NCBI GenBank assembly: GCA_018812885.1
Contig: JAHJCW010000282.1
Span: forward strand, 1-5,295
Direction of reading: 5' to 3'
Source of the DNA: a bacterium
GTDB taxonomy: Bacteria; Fidelibacterota; Marinisomatia; Marinisomatales; JAHJCW01
Length of the DNA stretch: 5,295 nt
The stretch's first letter is position 1, and each line of letters opens with the position of its first letter. The notes below the pieces were generated by a model. That model was not told where the DNA came from, did no database searches, and worked only from the letters and a program-made list of their open reading frames with translations. Shown piece by piece: positions 1 to 4,863 of the stretch. A program made the translations under genes and the position numbers.

Positions 1-12
1 CCCGTAGAGGTG

Positions 13-57
13 GAGCCAAATTGTGTTTAGCAAAAGTTCGAGCACGTTTTGGCTCGA
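13..57. repeat. Inverted repeats with mutually exclusive pairing
   Basis: GAGCCAAA at 13-20 is perfectly complementary to TTTGGCTC at 48-55. TCGAGC at 38-43 is perfectly complementary to GCTCGA at 52-57 and gives a 6-bp stem with an 8-base loop. The two pairings share bases 52-55, so only one can form at a time. CCAAATTGT at 16-24 is also complementary over 9 bases to ACAATTTGG at 99-107. Function is unknown. Confidence 0.5.
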
Positions 58-110
58 TGCCCCGTTAAAGCGAATTTTATATTTTAATTTAATTATTAAC
101 AATTTGGTTT

Positions 111-198
111 AGCGCCTTCGTTAAAGCACATTTACTTTGGATCGGGAGTCCCGTTTTTCGGGACGAAGATACATAGTTCCGCTTTAGCGGAAGGTGCT
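111..198. repeat. Long bulged hairpin with a nested GC hairpin
   Basis: Bases 112-127 pair with 181-197 as two 8-bp arms. These are 112-119 with 190-197 and 120-127 with 181-188, separated by a single unpaired G at 189. Each arm contains one G-T wobble. A111 can also pair with T198. The 53 bases inside carry a second, perfect hairpin, GTCCCG (148-153), TTTTT, CGGGAC (159-164). An alternative small hairpin, TTCCGC-TTTA-GCGGAA at 177-192, competes with the long stem. No T-run follows on either strand, so it is not a canonical intrinsic terminator. A long stem with one extrahelical base recalls folded single-strand recombination sites, but the sequence boxes of those sites are not present. Confidence 0.55.
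148..164. repeat. GC-rich 6-bp hairpin with T5/A5 loop
   Basis: GTCCCG at 148-153 and CGGGAC at 159-164 form a perfect 6-bp stem around five T residues (five A residues on the minus strand). CGGG at 143-146 can instead pair with CCCG at 150-153, so the element could switch between two stems. It lacks the downstream T-tract of an intrinsic terminator on both strands. It stands out sharply from the AT-rich surroundings. Confidence 0.6.
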
Positions 199-214
199 TG
201 AACATCCTAATACA

Positions 215-271
215 CGCATTGAGTATATTACGGATATTTTCGTTATAAACGTATTGCGTATATCCGGCATA
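215..271. repeat. Imperfect direct repeat around an inverted repeat, just after the lipoprotein gene
   Basis: CGCATTGAGTATAT (215-228) recurs as CGTATTGCGTATAT (250-263) with 12 of 14 bases identical and a 35-base period. The similarity trails on through CGGATAT (231-237) and CCGGCATAT (264-272). Within the same stretch CGGATAT (231-237) is perfectly complementary to ATATCCG (260-266). CGTT-ATA-AACG (241-251) forms a small palindrome in the loop. On the minus strand this begins about 18 bases after the stop codon of the lipoprotein gene, so it may serve as a 3' structure of that transcript. No T-tract follows. Confidence 0.5.
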
Positions 272-284
272 TAGATAACTCAGT

Positions 285-614
285 TTAATAGGAAAAACCT
301 CCGGGAATATTCATTGATTTAAAAATAGCATCCATAATACGTTCAGAAAGTTTAGCATATCTTTCCTGTTGTTTTTTAGTCCACTTTGTTACATTTTGTA
401 GCTCTTTTGCGTTATCTCCCATTTCTTCGATTATTTTGTTCATTTCGTCAGAGTCTTCGTCCGTGAATTCACCATCTGCTATTTTAGATTCCCATTTTTC
501 TACTACTTGTTCATAGTCATCTAGAAAATTATCTACTCTTTGTTGATCGGATTTGCCACAGCTGATCATTAACATAATCAATAGTAAAATGGTCCCTTTT
601 ATGATGTTTTTCAT
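285..614 (-). CDS. Small acidic helical lipoprotein
   Basis: This encodes a 109-residue protein that is probably exported and lipid-anchored. A short lysine-containing N-region (residues 1-7) and a hydrophobic core (8-17) lead to a lipobox-like M-I-S-C with the acceptor cysteine at residue 19. The residue after the cysteine is glycine, with no aspartate retention signal, so an outer-membrane anchor is plausible. The mature part is strongly charged, rich in Asp, Glu and Lys, and should be mostly alpha-helical (about 25-100). It ends in a short Pro-Gly-Gly-Phe-Ser-Tyr tail. The start is supported by AAGGA (624-628) nine bases upstream. The gene follows the membrane-protein gene by 18 bases and is probably cotranscribed with it. 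The layout loosely recalls small Bacteroidota lipoproteins of the DUF6591 kind, but I cannot confirm that. Function is unknown. Confidence 0.85.
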   Translation of the reverse strand: MKNIIKGTILLLIMLMISCGKSDQQRVDNFLDDYEQVVEKWESKIADGEFTDEDSDEMNKIIEEMGDNAKELQNVTKWTKKQQERYAKLSERIMDAIFKSMNIPGGFSY

Positions 615-623
615 TTAATCTAA

Positions 624-628
624 TCCTT
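624..628 (-). promoter_or_regulatory. Ribosome binding site of the lipoprotein gene
   Basis: AAGGA on the minus strand lies nine bases before the ATG at 614-612, inside the 18-base gap after the upstream stop codon. It fixes the start that gives a complete lipoprotein signal. Confidence 0.65.
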
Positions 629-632
629 ATAT

Positions 633-983
633 TTATTTTGTACCAACTGCTGGTTCTTTAAATAGTTTGGTGGTTATTAATTCTATAAGAAAACCATAAA
701 TAGCTCCCATTAAAAATGTCCCGAACATTATGCCCGGTTGATCCATTACCGGTATGGCCATAGGAATACTTCCGATTAATCCGATTACTATTCCGTGTAG
801 CCACCAGTTTAATCTGATAGCGCTAATACCTACCGTAAAACCCATCAAACCGCGACTGAAAAAAATAATTAATTTGGTATTATTATCAATGGGATTTGGA
901 CCTGAACTAGCTAAGTACATGCAGACCAGCCCAAAAATAAAACCGCTGATTGTGGCAATTATAACACGTTTGGTTGTTAACAT
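633..983 (-). CDS. Four-helix integral membrane protein, function unknown
   Basis: This encodes a 116-residue protein that is nearly all membrane-embedded. Hydrophobic segments lie at about residues 7-25, 38-56, 62-80 and 84-103, joined by short loops. Small residues recur in the helices (Gly at 14, 18, 45, 48, 52, 64, 68, 71, 88, 93 and 97), consistent with tight helix packing. The N-terminus (Thr-Thr-Lys-Arg) and the C-terminal tail (Lys-Leu-Phe-Lys) are basic and probably cytoplasmic. There are no catalytic or ligand-binding motifs that I recognise. The start is well supported by AGGAG (990-994) six bases upstream. The next gene, a lipoprotein, starts 18 bases after the stop, so the two are likely an envelope-associated pair. 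The 85-base gap upstream is the largest between the four small genes at this end of the window, and a promoter could lie there. Confidence 0.85.
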   Translation of the reverse strand: MLTTKRVIIATISGFIFGLVCMYLASSGPNPIDNNTKLIIFFSRGLMGFTVGISAIRLNWWLHGIVIGLIGSIPMAIPVMDQPGIMFGTFLMGAIYGFLIELITTKLFKEPAVGTK

Positions 984-989
984 AGTATG

Positions 990-994
990 CTCCT
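990..994 (-). promoter_or_regulatory. Strong ribosome binding site of the four-helix protein gene
   Basis: AAAGGAG on the minus strand ends six bases before the ATG at 983-981. This near-perfect anti-16S match confirms the start. Confidence 0.75.
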
Positions 995-1009
995 TTTATT
1001 TTTAACTGA

Positions 1010-1038
1010 ATAATAATTTACGTATAATTTATTTTAAA
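1010..1038 (-). promoter_or_regulatory. Possible weak sigma-70-type promoter in an AT-rich gap
   Basis: On the minus strand TTTAAA (1033-1038) and TATTAT (1010-1015) are 17 bases apart, as in a -35/-10 pair, upstream of the membrane-protein/lipoprotein pair. The gap is so AT-rich that such a match is expected by chance, and I saw no Bacteroidota-type TAnnTTTG box. This is a placeholder rather than a firm call. Confidence 0.18.
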
Positions 1039-1068
1039 TTGAATTTATGGTATTTATTCGCTTTTTCA

Positions 1069-1395
1069 TTAGTTTTTGTTTTTCAGTAATTTTACGGCAG
1101 TTCCATACGCCAAAAGTTCAGCAGATCCTGCCATAACCGATGAAGTCGTATAACGCACACATACAATACCATCCGCGCCTAATTCTTCTGCTTGAGCAAC
1201 CATCCTGTCATAGGCTTGTTCTCTCGATTCAGCCAGCATTTTCGTATATTCAATAATCTCGCCTCCAATAAGTGTTCTTAAACCGGCCATAATATCTTTC
1301 CCGATGTGCCTAGCCCGAATAGTGTTCCCCCTAACCAATCCTAGAGTTTTGCTAATAGTGTAATCAGCAAATTCGTCTTGAGTCGTTATGAGCAT
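1069..1395 (-). CDS. ybjQ: YbjQ family (UPF0145) protein
   Basis: This encodes a 108-residue protein matching the YbjQ family (DUF74/UPF0145, PF01906) over its whole length. The E. coli protein is almost the same size. Family signatures in order are a Thr-Thr N-terminal strand (4-5), G-L-V-R-G-N-T-I (19-26), the G-G turn before the long helix (44-45), A-E-E-L-G-A-D-G-I-V (69-78) and the terminal Y-G-T-A-V-K strand (97-102). The family is often labelled a putative heavy-metal-binding protein, but its biochemical role is not established. This copy has one cysteine (79) and one histidine (30), so a classic Cys/His metal cluster is not evident in a monomer. It follows a 67-residue membrane protein by nine bases, and its ribosome binding site overlaps that gene's stop codon, so the two are coupled. 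Confidence 0.93.
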   Translation of the reverse strand: MLITTQDEFADYTISKTLGLVRGNTIRARHIGKDIMAGLRTLIGGEIIEYTKMLAESREQAYDRMVAQAEELGADGIVCVRYTTSSVMAGSAELLAYGTAVKLLKNKN

Positions 1396-1401
1396 TTTTA
1401 T

Positions 1402-1406
1402 CTCCT
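1402..1406 (-). promoter_or_regulatory. Ribosome binding site of ybjQ, overlapping the upstream stop codon
   Basis: AGGAG on the minus strand shares two bases with the TAG stop (1407-1405) of the small membrane-protein gene and lies six bases before the ybjQ ATG. A ribosome terminating on the first gene sits on this site, which favours coupled translation. Confidence 0.7.
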
Positions 1407-1608
1407 ATTTATCTATTGTTTCTGAATAATGGTCATCTTCCTTATTTTCCAATCGGTCTTTTATGACCTTGGCAAATAAAAATCCTATTCCTAAAATTGC
1501 AATCAATCCGATTATTCCAATCGGAAAAGCCGCAACCACTCCAATGATTATGGCTACAATCCAACATATTGCAGCTATTCCTAATAGTATATAACCAATG
1601 TTTTCCAT
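1405..1608 (-). CDS. Small two-helix membrane protein paired with ybjQ
   Basis: This encodes a 67-residue protein with two hydrophobic helices (about residues 6-27 and 30-46) joined by a tight Phe-Pro turn (28-29). A charged C-terminal tail (47-67) follows, with K-D-R-L-E-N-K-E-D-D-H-Y-S. The hairpin plus hydrophilic tail suggests both ends lie on the same side, probably the cytoplasm. I recall similar short proteins with an 'ENKEDD-Y' tail beside ybjQ in other bacteria, but this is memory and not a search result. The tail holds Glu, Asp and His residues that could contact a partner or a cation. The start has one of the best ribosome binding sites in the window, AGGAGG (1613-1618). It is followed nine bases later by ybjQ, which suggests a functional pair. 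It is too short and generic for a firm family name. Confidence 0.82.
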   Translation of the reverse strand: MENIGYILLGIAAICWIVAIIIGVVAAFPIGIIGLIAILGIGFLFAKVIKDRLENKEDDHYSETIDK

Positions 1609-1612
1609 ACAA

Positions 1613-1618
1613 CCTCCT
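1613..1618 (-). promoter_or_regulatory. Consensus ribosome binding site of the two-helix protein gene
   Basis: AGGAGG on the minus strand lies four bases before the ATG at 1608-1606. The spacing is slightly short but the match is full-length, so this small gene is very probably translated. Confidence 0.75.
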
Positions 1619-1657
1619 GTATTTTAAAATTGTTTAAATATGGCACTTAATTTCAGA

Positions 1658-2584
1658 TTATGTCGGGAATCCGTTTGTATCATATAGATAATCTAATTCA
1701 AATCTTTTGAGAATTTCTTGAGATTTAGTAATCTCAATTTTATTAAATGTTTTTTTCCATTTTTGAACATTTTCGGTAGGGTTCACAGTGAAATCAGTTT
1801 GCCTATAGTTAGTTATAGATGGTTTTTTAATTTTATCTAAAATCTTTGCTCCATCAAACCTCTGACTTATATACGAAAATATGTCACTAAGCGTTTCTTG
1901 AGGGTGCAGAAGTATATTTTCATAAAAAACGATTTTATAATCCGCCCTACTAAGTTGTTTAAGAGGTACATGATACAAAACACACCATAAATATAATAAC
2001 TGTGATATATAATCAGTTGTATCAATATATTTCAGACTGTTTTTAACTATTGGAAAATCATCTAATAATTGTTTTTGTTCTATAATTCTGTCAAAGTCAC
2101 TGGTTTTTCCGCCCGCCTCAATTCCCCATCCCAAATTTTTATAAGAATCTATGACAGCTAGGGGGTGACGTATTAATAGCAGGATTGGCATTCCGGGGCG
2201 GATGTTGCTGAGCCATTTCAACATTAAATTTGCTCGAATATCTTTTATAATTCTCTTATTGGTGACTAAACGGTTTTTATTGACATCTGTCCATTCACTT
2301 TTAAATTGGCCGGAAAGTATAGTTTTTGCAGACTTTGTTAATATAGAGTCTTGGTAATTTGGATTTAAATATTGGAGATATTTAAAGGATGAGGAAATTT
2401 TAACTTTATATGGTAAAAATGGTTCAAATATATCTCTATAATTTTGTTTATAGTTGATCAATTCGGATAGCCAAGTCGTCCCACTTCTTCCCATTCCAGC
2501 TATGAATATCGTAGATTTGTTACTACAATCCATGTCAATAGAATGTTTTTTTAATCTGTTTTTGATTCTATATTGTAGTTTCAT
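1658..2584 (-). CDS. PAPS-dependent sulfotransferase domain protein
   Basis: This encodes a 308-residue protein predicted to transfer a sulfo group from 3'-phosphoadenosine-5'-phosphosulfate (PAPS) to an unknown acceptor. The 5'-phosphosulfate loop is G-M-G-R-S-G-T-T-W at residues 30-38, close to the N-terminus as is normal for this family (PF00685/PF13469). F-E-P (53-55) follows. The 3'-phosphate motif is I-R-H-P-L-A-V-I-D-S-Y (138-148), with Arg139 and Ser147 spaced by eight residues as in characterised sulfotransferases. Lys114 precedes it in I-I-K-D-I. A later Y-E-N...P segment (221-228) matches the usual C-terminal part of the domain. There is no signal peptide or membrane segment, so it is probably cytoplasmic. 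The start has no ribosome binding site. The gene starts 18 bases after the methyltransferase stop, and that stop is in frame with it, which excludes an upstream ATG. Acceptors in the family include glycans, lipids and small metabolites, and the sequence does not decide between them. Confidence 0.88.
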   Translation of the reverse strand: MKLQYRIKNRLKKHSIDMDCSNKSTIFIAGMGRSGTTWLSELINYKQNYRDIFEPFLPYKVKISSSFKYLQYLNPNYQDSILTKSAKTILSGQFKSEWTDVNKNRLVTNKRIIKDIRANLMLKWLSNIRPGMPILLLIRHPLAVIDSYKNLGWGIEAGGKTSDFDRIIEQKQLLDDFPIVKNSLKYIDTTDYISQLLYLWCVLYHVPLKQLSRADYKIVFYENILLHPQETLSDIFSYISQRFDGAKILDKIKKPSITNYRQTDFTVNPTENVQKWKKTFNKIEITKSQEILKRFELDYLYDTNGFPT

Positions 2585-2602
2585 TAATAATTTATATGCA
2601 AT

Positions 2603-3217
2603 TTATTTTTGTTTTTGTAATACTTTAAGAACCACACCATTAAATGCAAAATAATATTTTTCAATTTCTTTTAATGGTAATCCCTCTAATAAATTATTTA
2701 GTCCGTTATAAGCAACATATTCTTTATAATGTTCATAATGATCATCCCCGGCTCGAGATTCGATAAATACGATTCCTTTTCTTGCTAATAAAGATGTGTT
2801 ACTATTTATTGAAAAATCTACAATAATCAAATGACCATTTTTCTTGGTTAATCGAATCATTTCGTTTATTATCTTTTTGGCCGATGAATTGGATTTCTCG
2901 TGTAGCGCAAATGTAGTCATCGTCATATCAAACGATTCGTTGTTAAAAGTAATATTTTCAGCATCCTGCTCATGACACTTCACTTTAATTTTGCCAAACT
3001 CAGCTATTACTAACATTGCTTTTGATAAATCAACTCCTGTTCCATCTACGCCATGTTTTTTAAGTAGCTTAAGTTGGTTTCCTGTTCCACAACAGACATC
3101 TAAGATAGTTTTGTATTTATTGCGGATTACAATTTCAAGGACTTTTTTTCTTATCCGCCACACAAAAAGGTGTAAAAATTTATCATAATATTTTGCAGAT
3201 TTGTATTCGTCTTCCAT
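2603..3217 (-). CDS. Class I SAM-dependent methyltransferase
   Basis: This encodes a 204-residue protein with a Rossmann-type methyltransferase fold (Methyltransf_11/25, UbiE-like). It is a compact, single-domain member. Motif I is I-L-D-V-C-C-G-T-G-N (38-47), a normal variant with Cys-Cys in place of the usual Gly-Cys. The ribose-binding acid is Asp63 in G-V-D-L-S. The adenine-contact segment is Q-D-A-E-N-I (84-89). Motif IV-like F-D-M-T-M-T-T-F-A-L-H-E lies at 96-107, and the post-motif strand N-G-H-L-I-I-V-D-F at 127-135. The start codon lies one base after the stop of the membrane-protein gene (TAA-T-ATG) and no ribosome binding site is close by, so translation is probably coupled. A sulfotransferase gene follows 18 bases after the stop. 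The pairing suggests joint modification of one substrate, but no substrate can be read from the sequence. Confidence 0.9.
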   Translation of the reverse strand: MEDEYKSAKYYDKFLHLFVWRIRKKVLEIVIRNKYKTILDVCCGTGNQLKLLKKHGVDGTGVDLSKAMLVIAEFGKIKVKCHEQDAENITFNNESFDMTMTTFALHEKSNSSAKKIINEMIRLTKKNGHLIIVDFSINSNTSLLARKGIVFIESRAGDDHYEHYKEYVAYNGLNNLLEGLPLKEIEKYYFAFNGVVLKVLQKQK

Positions 3218-3221
3218 ATTA
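3215..3221 (-). promoter_or_regulatory. Stop-start junction TAATATG between membrane protein and methyltransferase
   Basis: The TAA of the upstream gene (3221-3219) and the ATG of the methyltransferase (3217-3215) are one base apart. The nearest AAGGA lies about 16 bases upstream of the ATG, too far for normal use. Reinitiation by the terminating ribosome is the likely mechanism. Confidence 0.55.
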
Positions 3222-3788
3222 GTCAGTTACGAGTCCTTTTTGAAATAGTAAGGTTAATAATCCAATAATAATATAAATAATTCCAATCGCTATAATGGCA
3301 AATTTAATCGATGCAAAATAATATGCGATCATAAGGAATATACTGTTATTTGAACCAAGTAATAATTTTATTAATGCAATATTTTCAATAGCATCAAATA
3401 ACGCAGCAACAAATTGTAATTTGGCTATCAATAGTCCGGTTTTATACATCCAATTATTTTTATTGATATATTTTTTGGCTATCAAATAACAGGCTGTAGC
3501 AAAGAAAATTGCATATACTACCAAGAATAGAAAGTCTATTCCCAAACTTAAACCGGCATTGACTTTAGCATTCAAGTCCCACGAAGAAATTATAGAAACA
3601 GACGTATCAATTTCCTTGGCTAATTCAAAAGATATAATACCTCCGGGAGCATTTTCTGTTATTAATGATTTATCAAAATATCCTAATACGAGAAAAAGAA
3701 TAATTGTTAATATTCCAGTAATAACTGATATAAATTTTGGTTGAATATTCTCAACCCATCTGAATTGATTGGATGAATCTTTTATCAT
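3219..3788 (-). CDS. Four-helix membrane protein with P-G-G-I/D-F-L-F/D-x-x-E-N motifs
   Basis: This encodes a 189-residue integral membrane protein. A hydrophilic N-terminus (1-17) precedes helix 1 (about 19-37). A 43-residue loop, probably extracytoplasmic, carries A-P-G-G-I-I-S-F-E-L-A (47-57) and S-W (69-70). Helix 2 (82-104) contains G-I-D-F-L-F-L, helix 3 (117-141) contains F-D-A-I-E-N (131-136) and helix 4 covers about 150-182. Acidic and polar residues inside helices (Asp85, Asp132, Glu135, Asn136) are unusual and are likely functional, for example in proton, ion or headgroup handling. I recognise the pattern as one shared by uncharacterised membrane proteins in other bacteria, but know no named family. 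No ribosome binding site is visible before the ATG. The methyltransferase starts one base after the stop, so the two are almost certainly cotranslated. Confidence 0.85.
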   Translation of the reverse strand: MIKDSSNQFRWVENIQPKFISVITGILTIILFLVLGYFDKSLITENAPGGIISFELAKEIDTSVSIISSWDLNAKVNAGLSLGIDFLFLVVYAIFFATACYLIAKKYINKNNWMYKTGLLIAKLQFVAALFDAIENIALIKLLLGSNNSIFLMIAYYFASIKFAIIAIGIIYIIIGLLTLLFQKGLVTD

Positions 3789-3828
3789 ATTAAGAATCTA
3801 AACGATTTTCTAAGGTGATTCGGGATAA

Positions 3829-4788
3829 TTATTTTAATAAAAGTAACTTCTTAGTTGTGGTTTTTCCATTGGCTTTCAACTGATAAAAATATACGCCCGA
3901 TGTTAATTGGTTTCCATTAAATGTATACAAATGTTGACCCGCAAATTGTTTTCCACTATATAATAATTTTTTTATTTTTCCATCTAAGTCGAAAAGAGTT
4001 AATTCTATTTCAGTTTCTGTAGATAGTTCATAAGAAATAGTAGTAATTGGATTAAATGGATTCGGATAATTTTGAAATAATTTAAACGAAGTTGGCAAGT
4101 AGGTTTCATTATTTACATCTGTTTTTAGGAAGATGGTTCCTTGCAGCCAGAAATTGAAATCGGTTGGATCATATCCATAGGTAGCATCATTCCACCAGAT
4201 TGACCAATTTTCCATTTCAGCTTCACTTGTAACAGCATCATGATCATAAGCAGCTCCGTTTAAATACCCACCGTTATTATCCCTTATAATGAAGGAATTA
4301 TATTGATGAGTATCTAATGCGCCAGCAAGATAAGCAGTGAAAATCAATGTAGTATCAGCTCTAACGTTTAAATTAATATTGGTCCAGGTTACCCAACCAC
4401 CGGAAAAAGTATCGGGCAAATCCAATTGTTCAGTTTGTATTAATGTACCGGATATATCCCGAATATTTAGTATTAGAGTTACTGCATGACCTTGATATTC
4501 CGGGTTTTCACAATAATCAAATGGATTGGTCAAATTGAACGAAAAACTATTTAATATGATATCGGATTCAATTAAAACACTTTGACCGGCTCCTAAACTT
4601 CTTAGACCGACTCCGATTCTATTATCACCGCCAAACCATTTGTCTCCTGCTCCTTCCTCAAATTTGATCTCATAATTTTGGGCTATTAAAAAATTACATA
4701 ATAGAAAAATAGTTACTAAAAAGTATTTGGGCACACTACCAATTTTCATAAAGTAGATTGATTTGGAAAAAGGATTGTAGCATTTCAT
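3829..4788 (-). CDS. Secreted protein with T9SS type A sorting domain
   Basis: This encodes a 319-residue protein predicted to cross the inner membrane by Sec and the outer membrane by the type IX secretion system. The hydrophobic signal core is at about residues 22-35, with likely cleavage after Ala36 (L-I-A-Q). The body (about 37-225) is rich in aromatic, Gly and beta-strand-forming residues with no catalytic motif I recognise. It looks like a beta-sandwich or adhesin-type domain. From 235 to the end lies the sorting domain, which starts F-K-L-F-Q-N-Y-P-N-P-F-N-P and ends G-V-Y-F-Y-Q-L-K...K-K-L-L-L-L-K. This domain is normally removed on export while the protein is attached to the surface or released. 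Met1 is preferred because AGGGAG (4795-4800) sits six bases before it. Met14 would give a more ordinary signal length but has no ribosome binding site. The partner secretion genes are not in this window. Confidence 0.9.
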   Translation of the reverse strand: MKCYNPFSKSIYFMKIGSVPKYFLVTIFLLCNFLIAQNYEIKFEEGAGDKWFGGDNRIGVGLRSLGAGQSVLIESDIILNSFSFNLTNPFDYCENPEYQGHAVTLILNIRDISGTLIQTEQLDLPDTFSGGWVTWTNINLNVRADTTLIFTAYLAGALDTHQYNSFIIRDNNGGYLNGAAYDHDAVTSEAEMENWSIWWNDATYGYDPTDFNFWLQGTIFLKTDVNNETYLPTSFKLFQNYPNPFNPITTISYELSTETEIELTLFDLDGKIKKLLYSGKQFAGQHLYTFNGNQLTSGVYFYQLKANGKTTTKKLLLLK

Positions 4789-4794
4789 TTTTCT

Positions 4795-4800
4795 CTCCCT
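4795..4800 (-). promoter_or_regulatory. Ribosome binding site choosing Met1 of the T9SS cargo gene
   Basis: AGGGAG on the minus strand lies six bases before the ATG at 4788-4786. The alternative in-frame ATG at 4749-4747 has only an AT- and pyrimidine-rich leader, so the longer protein with an extended signal N-region is favoured. Confidence 0.55.
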
Positions 4801-4863
4801 CTGTTATTTTATAAGATATGATACACTGAATTTTAGTTATAAGTAGATGTTTTTATCAAATTA

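Larger units (their letters stand above)
1..284. other. Gene-free, hairpin- and repeat-rich intergenic region
   Basis: No credible gene is present on either strand. The longest reading frame I followed is a 28-codon minus-strand frame starting at 270 with no ribosome binding site. The stretch lies downstream of the last gene of the minus-strand series and is cut by the left window edge. It contains several inverted repeats (13-57, 16-24 with 99-107, 112-127 with 181-197, 148-164, 231-266), two copies of CGTTAAAGC (63-71 and 119-127) and three copies of TTTAGC (26-31, 108-113, 183-188). The middle (about 72-100) is almost pure A and T. Candidate roles are transcript 3' ends, a miniature mobile element or a degenerate recombination site. 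None is proven by what is visible. Confidence 0.75.

Noticed and set aside
148..164. Rho-independent terminator
   Set aside because: The hairpin is GC-rich, but neither strand has a run of T directly after the stem.
1..205. Integron attC site or cassette array
   Set aside because: GTTAAAGC and TAACAATTTGGTTTAGC look partly like attC boxes, but I could not place a complementary pair of RYYYAAC and GTTRRRY boxes at a sensible distance. No integrase is visible. The genes to the right are tightly packed operons, not cassettes each followed by its own site.
184..270. 28-codon minus-strand reading frame in the left intergenic region
   Set aside because: It starts at 270 with no ribosome binding site, runs through the repeat blocks and has no recognisable features. 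It is more likely a by-product of the repeats.
754..1005. Plus-strand 83-codon reading frame
   Set aside because: It is antisense to the four-helix membrane-protein gene, whose own start has a strong ribosome binding site. The hydrophobic antisense translation is a mirror effect of that gene.
1609..1657. Terminator or promoter between the sulfotransferase and the two-helix protein gene
   Set aside because: Only AT palindromes such as ATTTTAAAAT are present. There is no GC stem with a T-tract and no convincing -35/-10 pair.
2454..3188. Short plus-strand reading frames opposite the sulfotransferase and methyltransferase
   Set aside because: The minus-strand genes here carry clear catalytic motifs, and the plus-strand frames have no motif or ribosome binding site.
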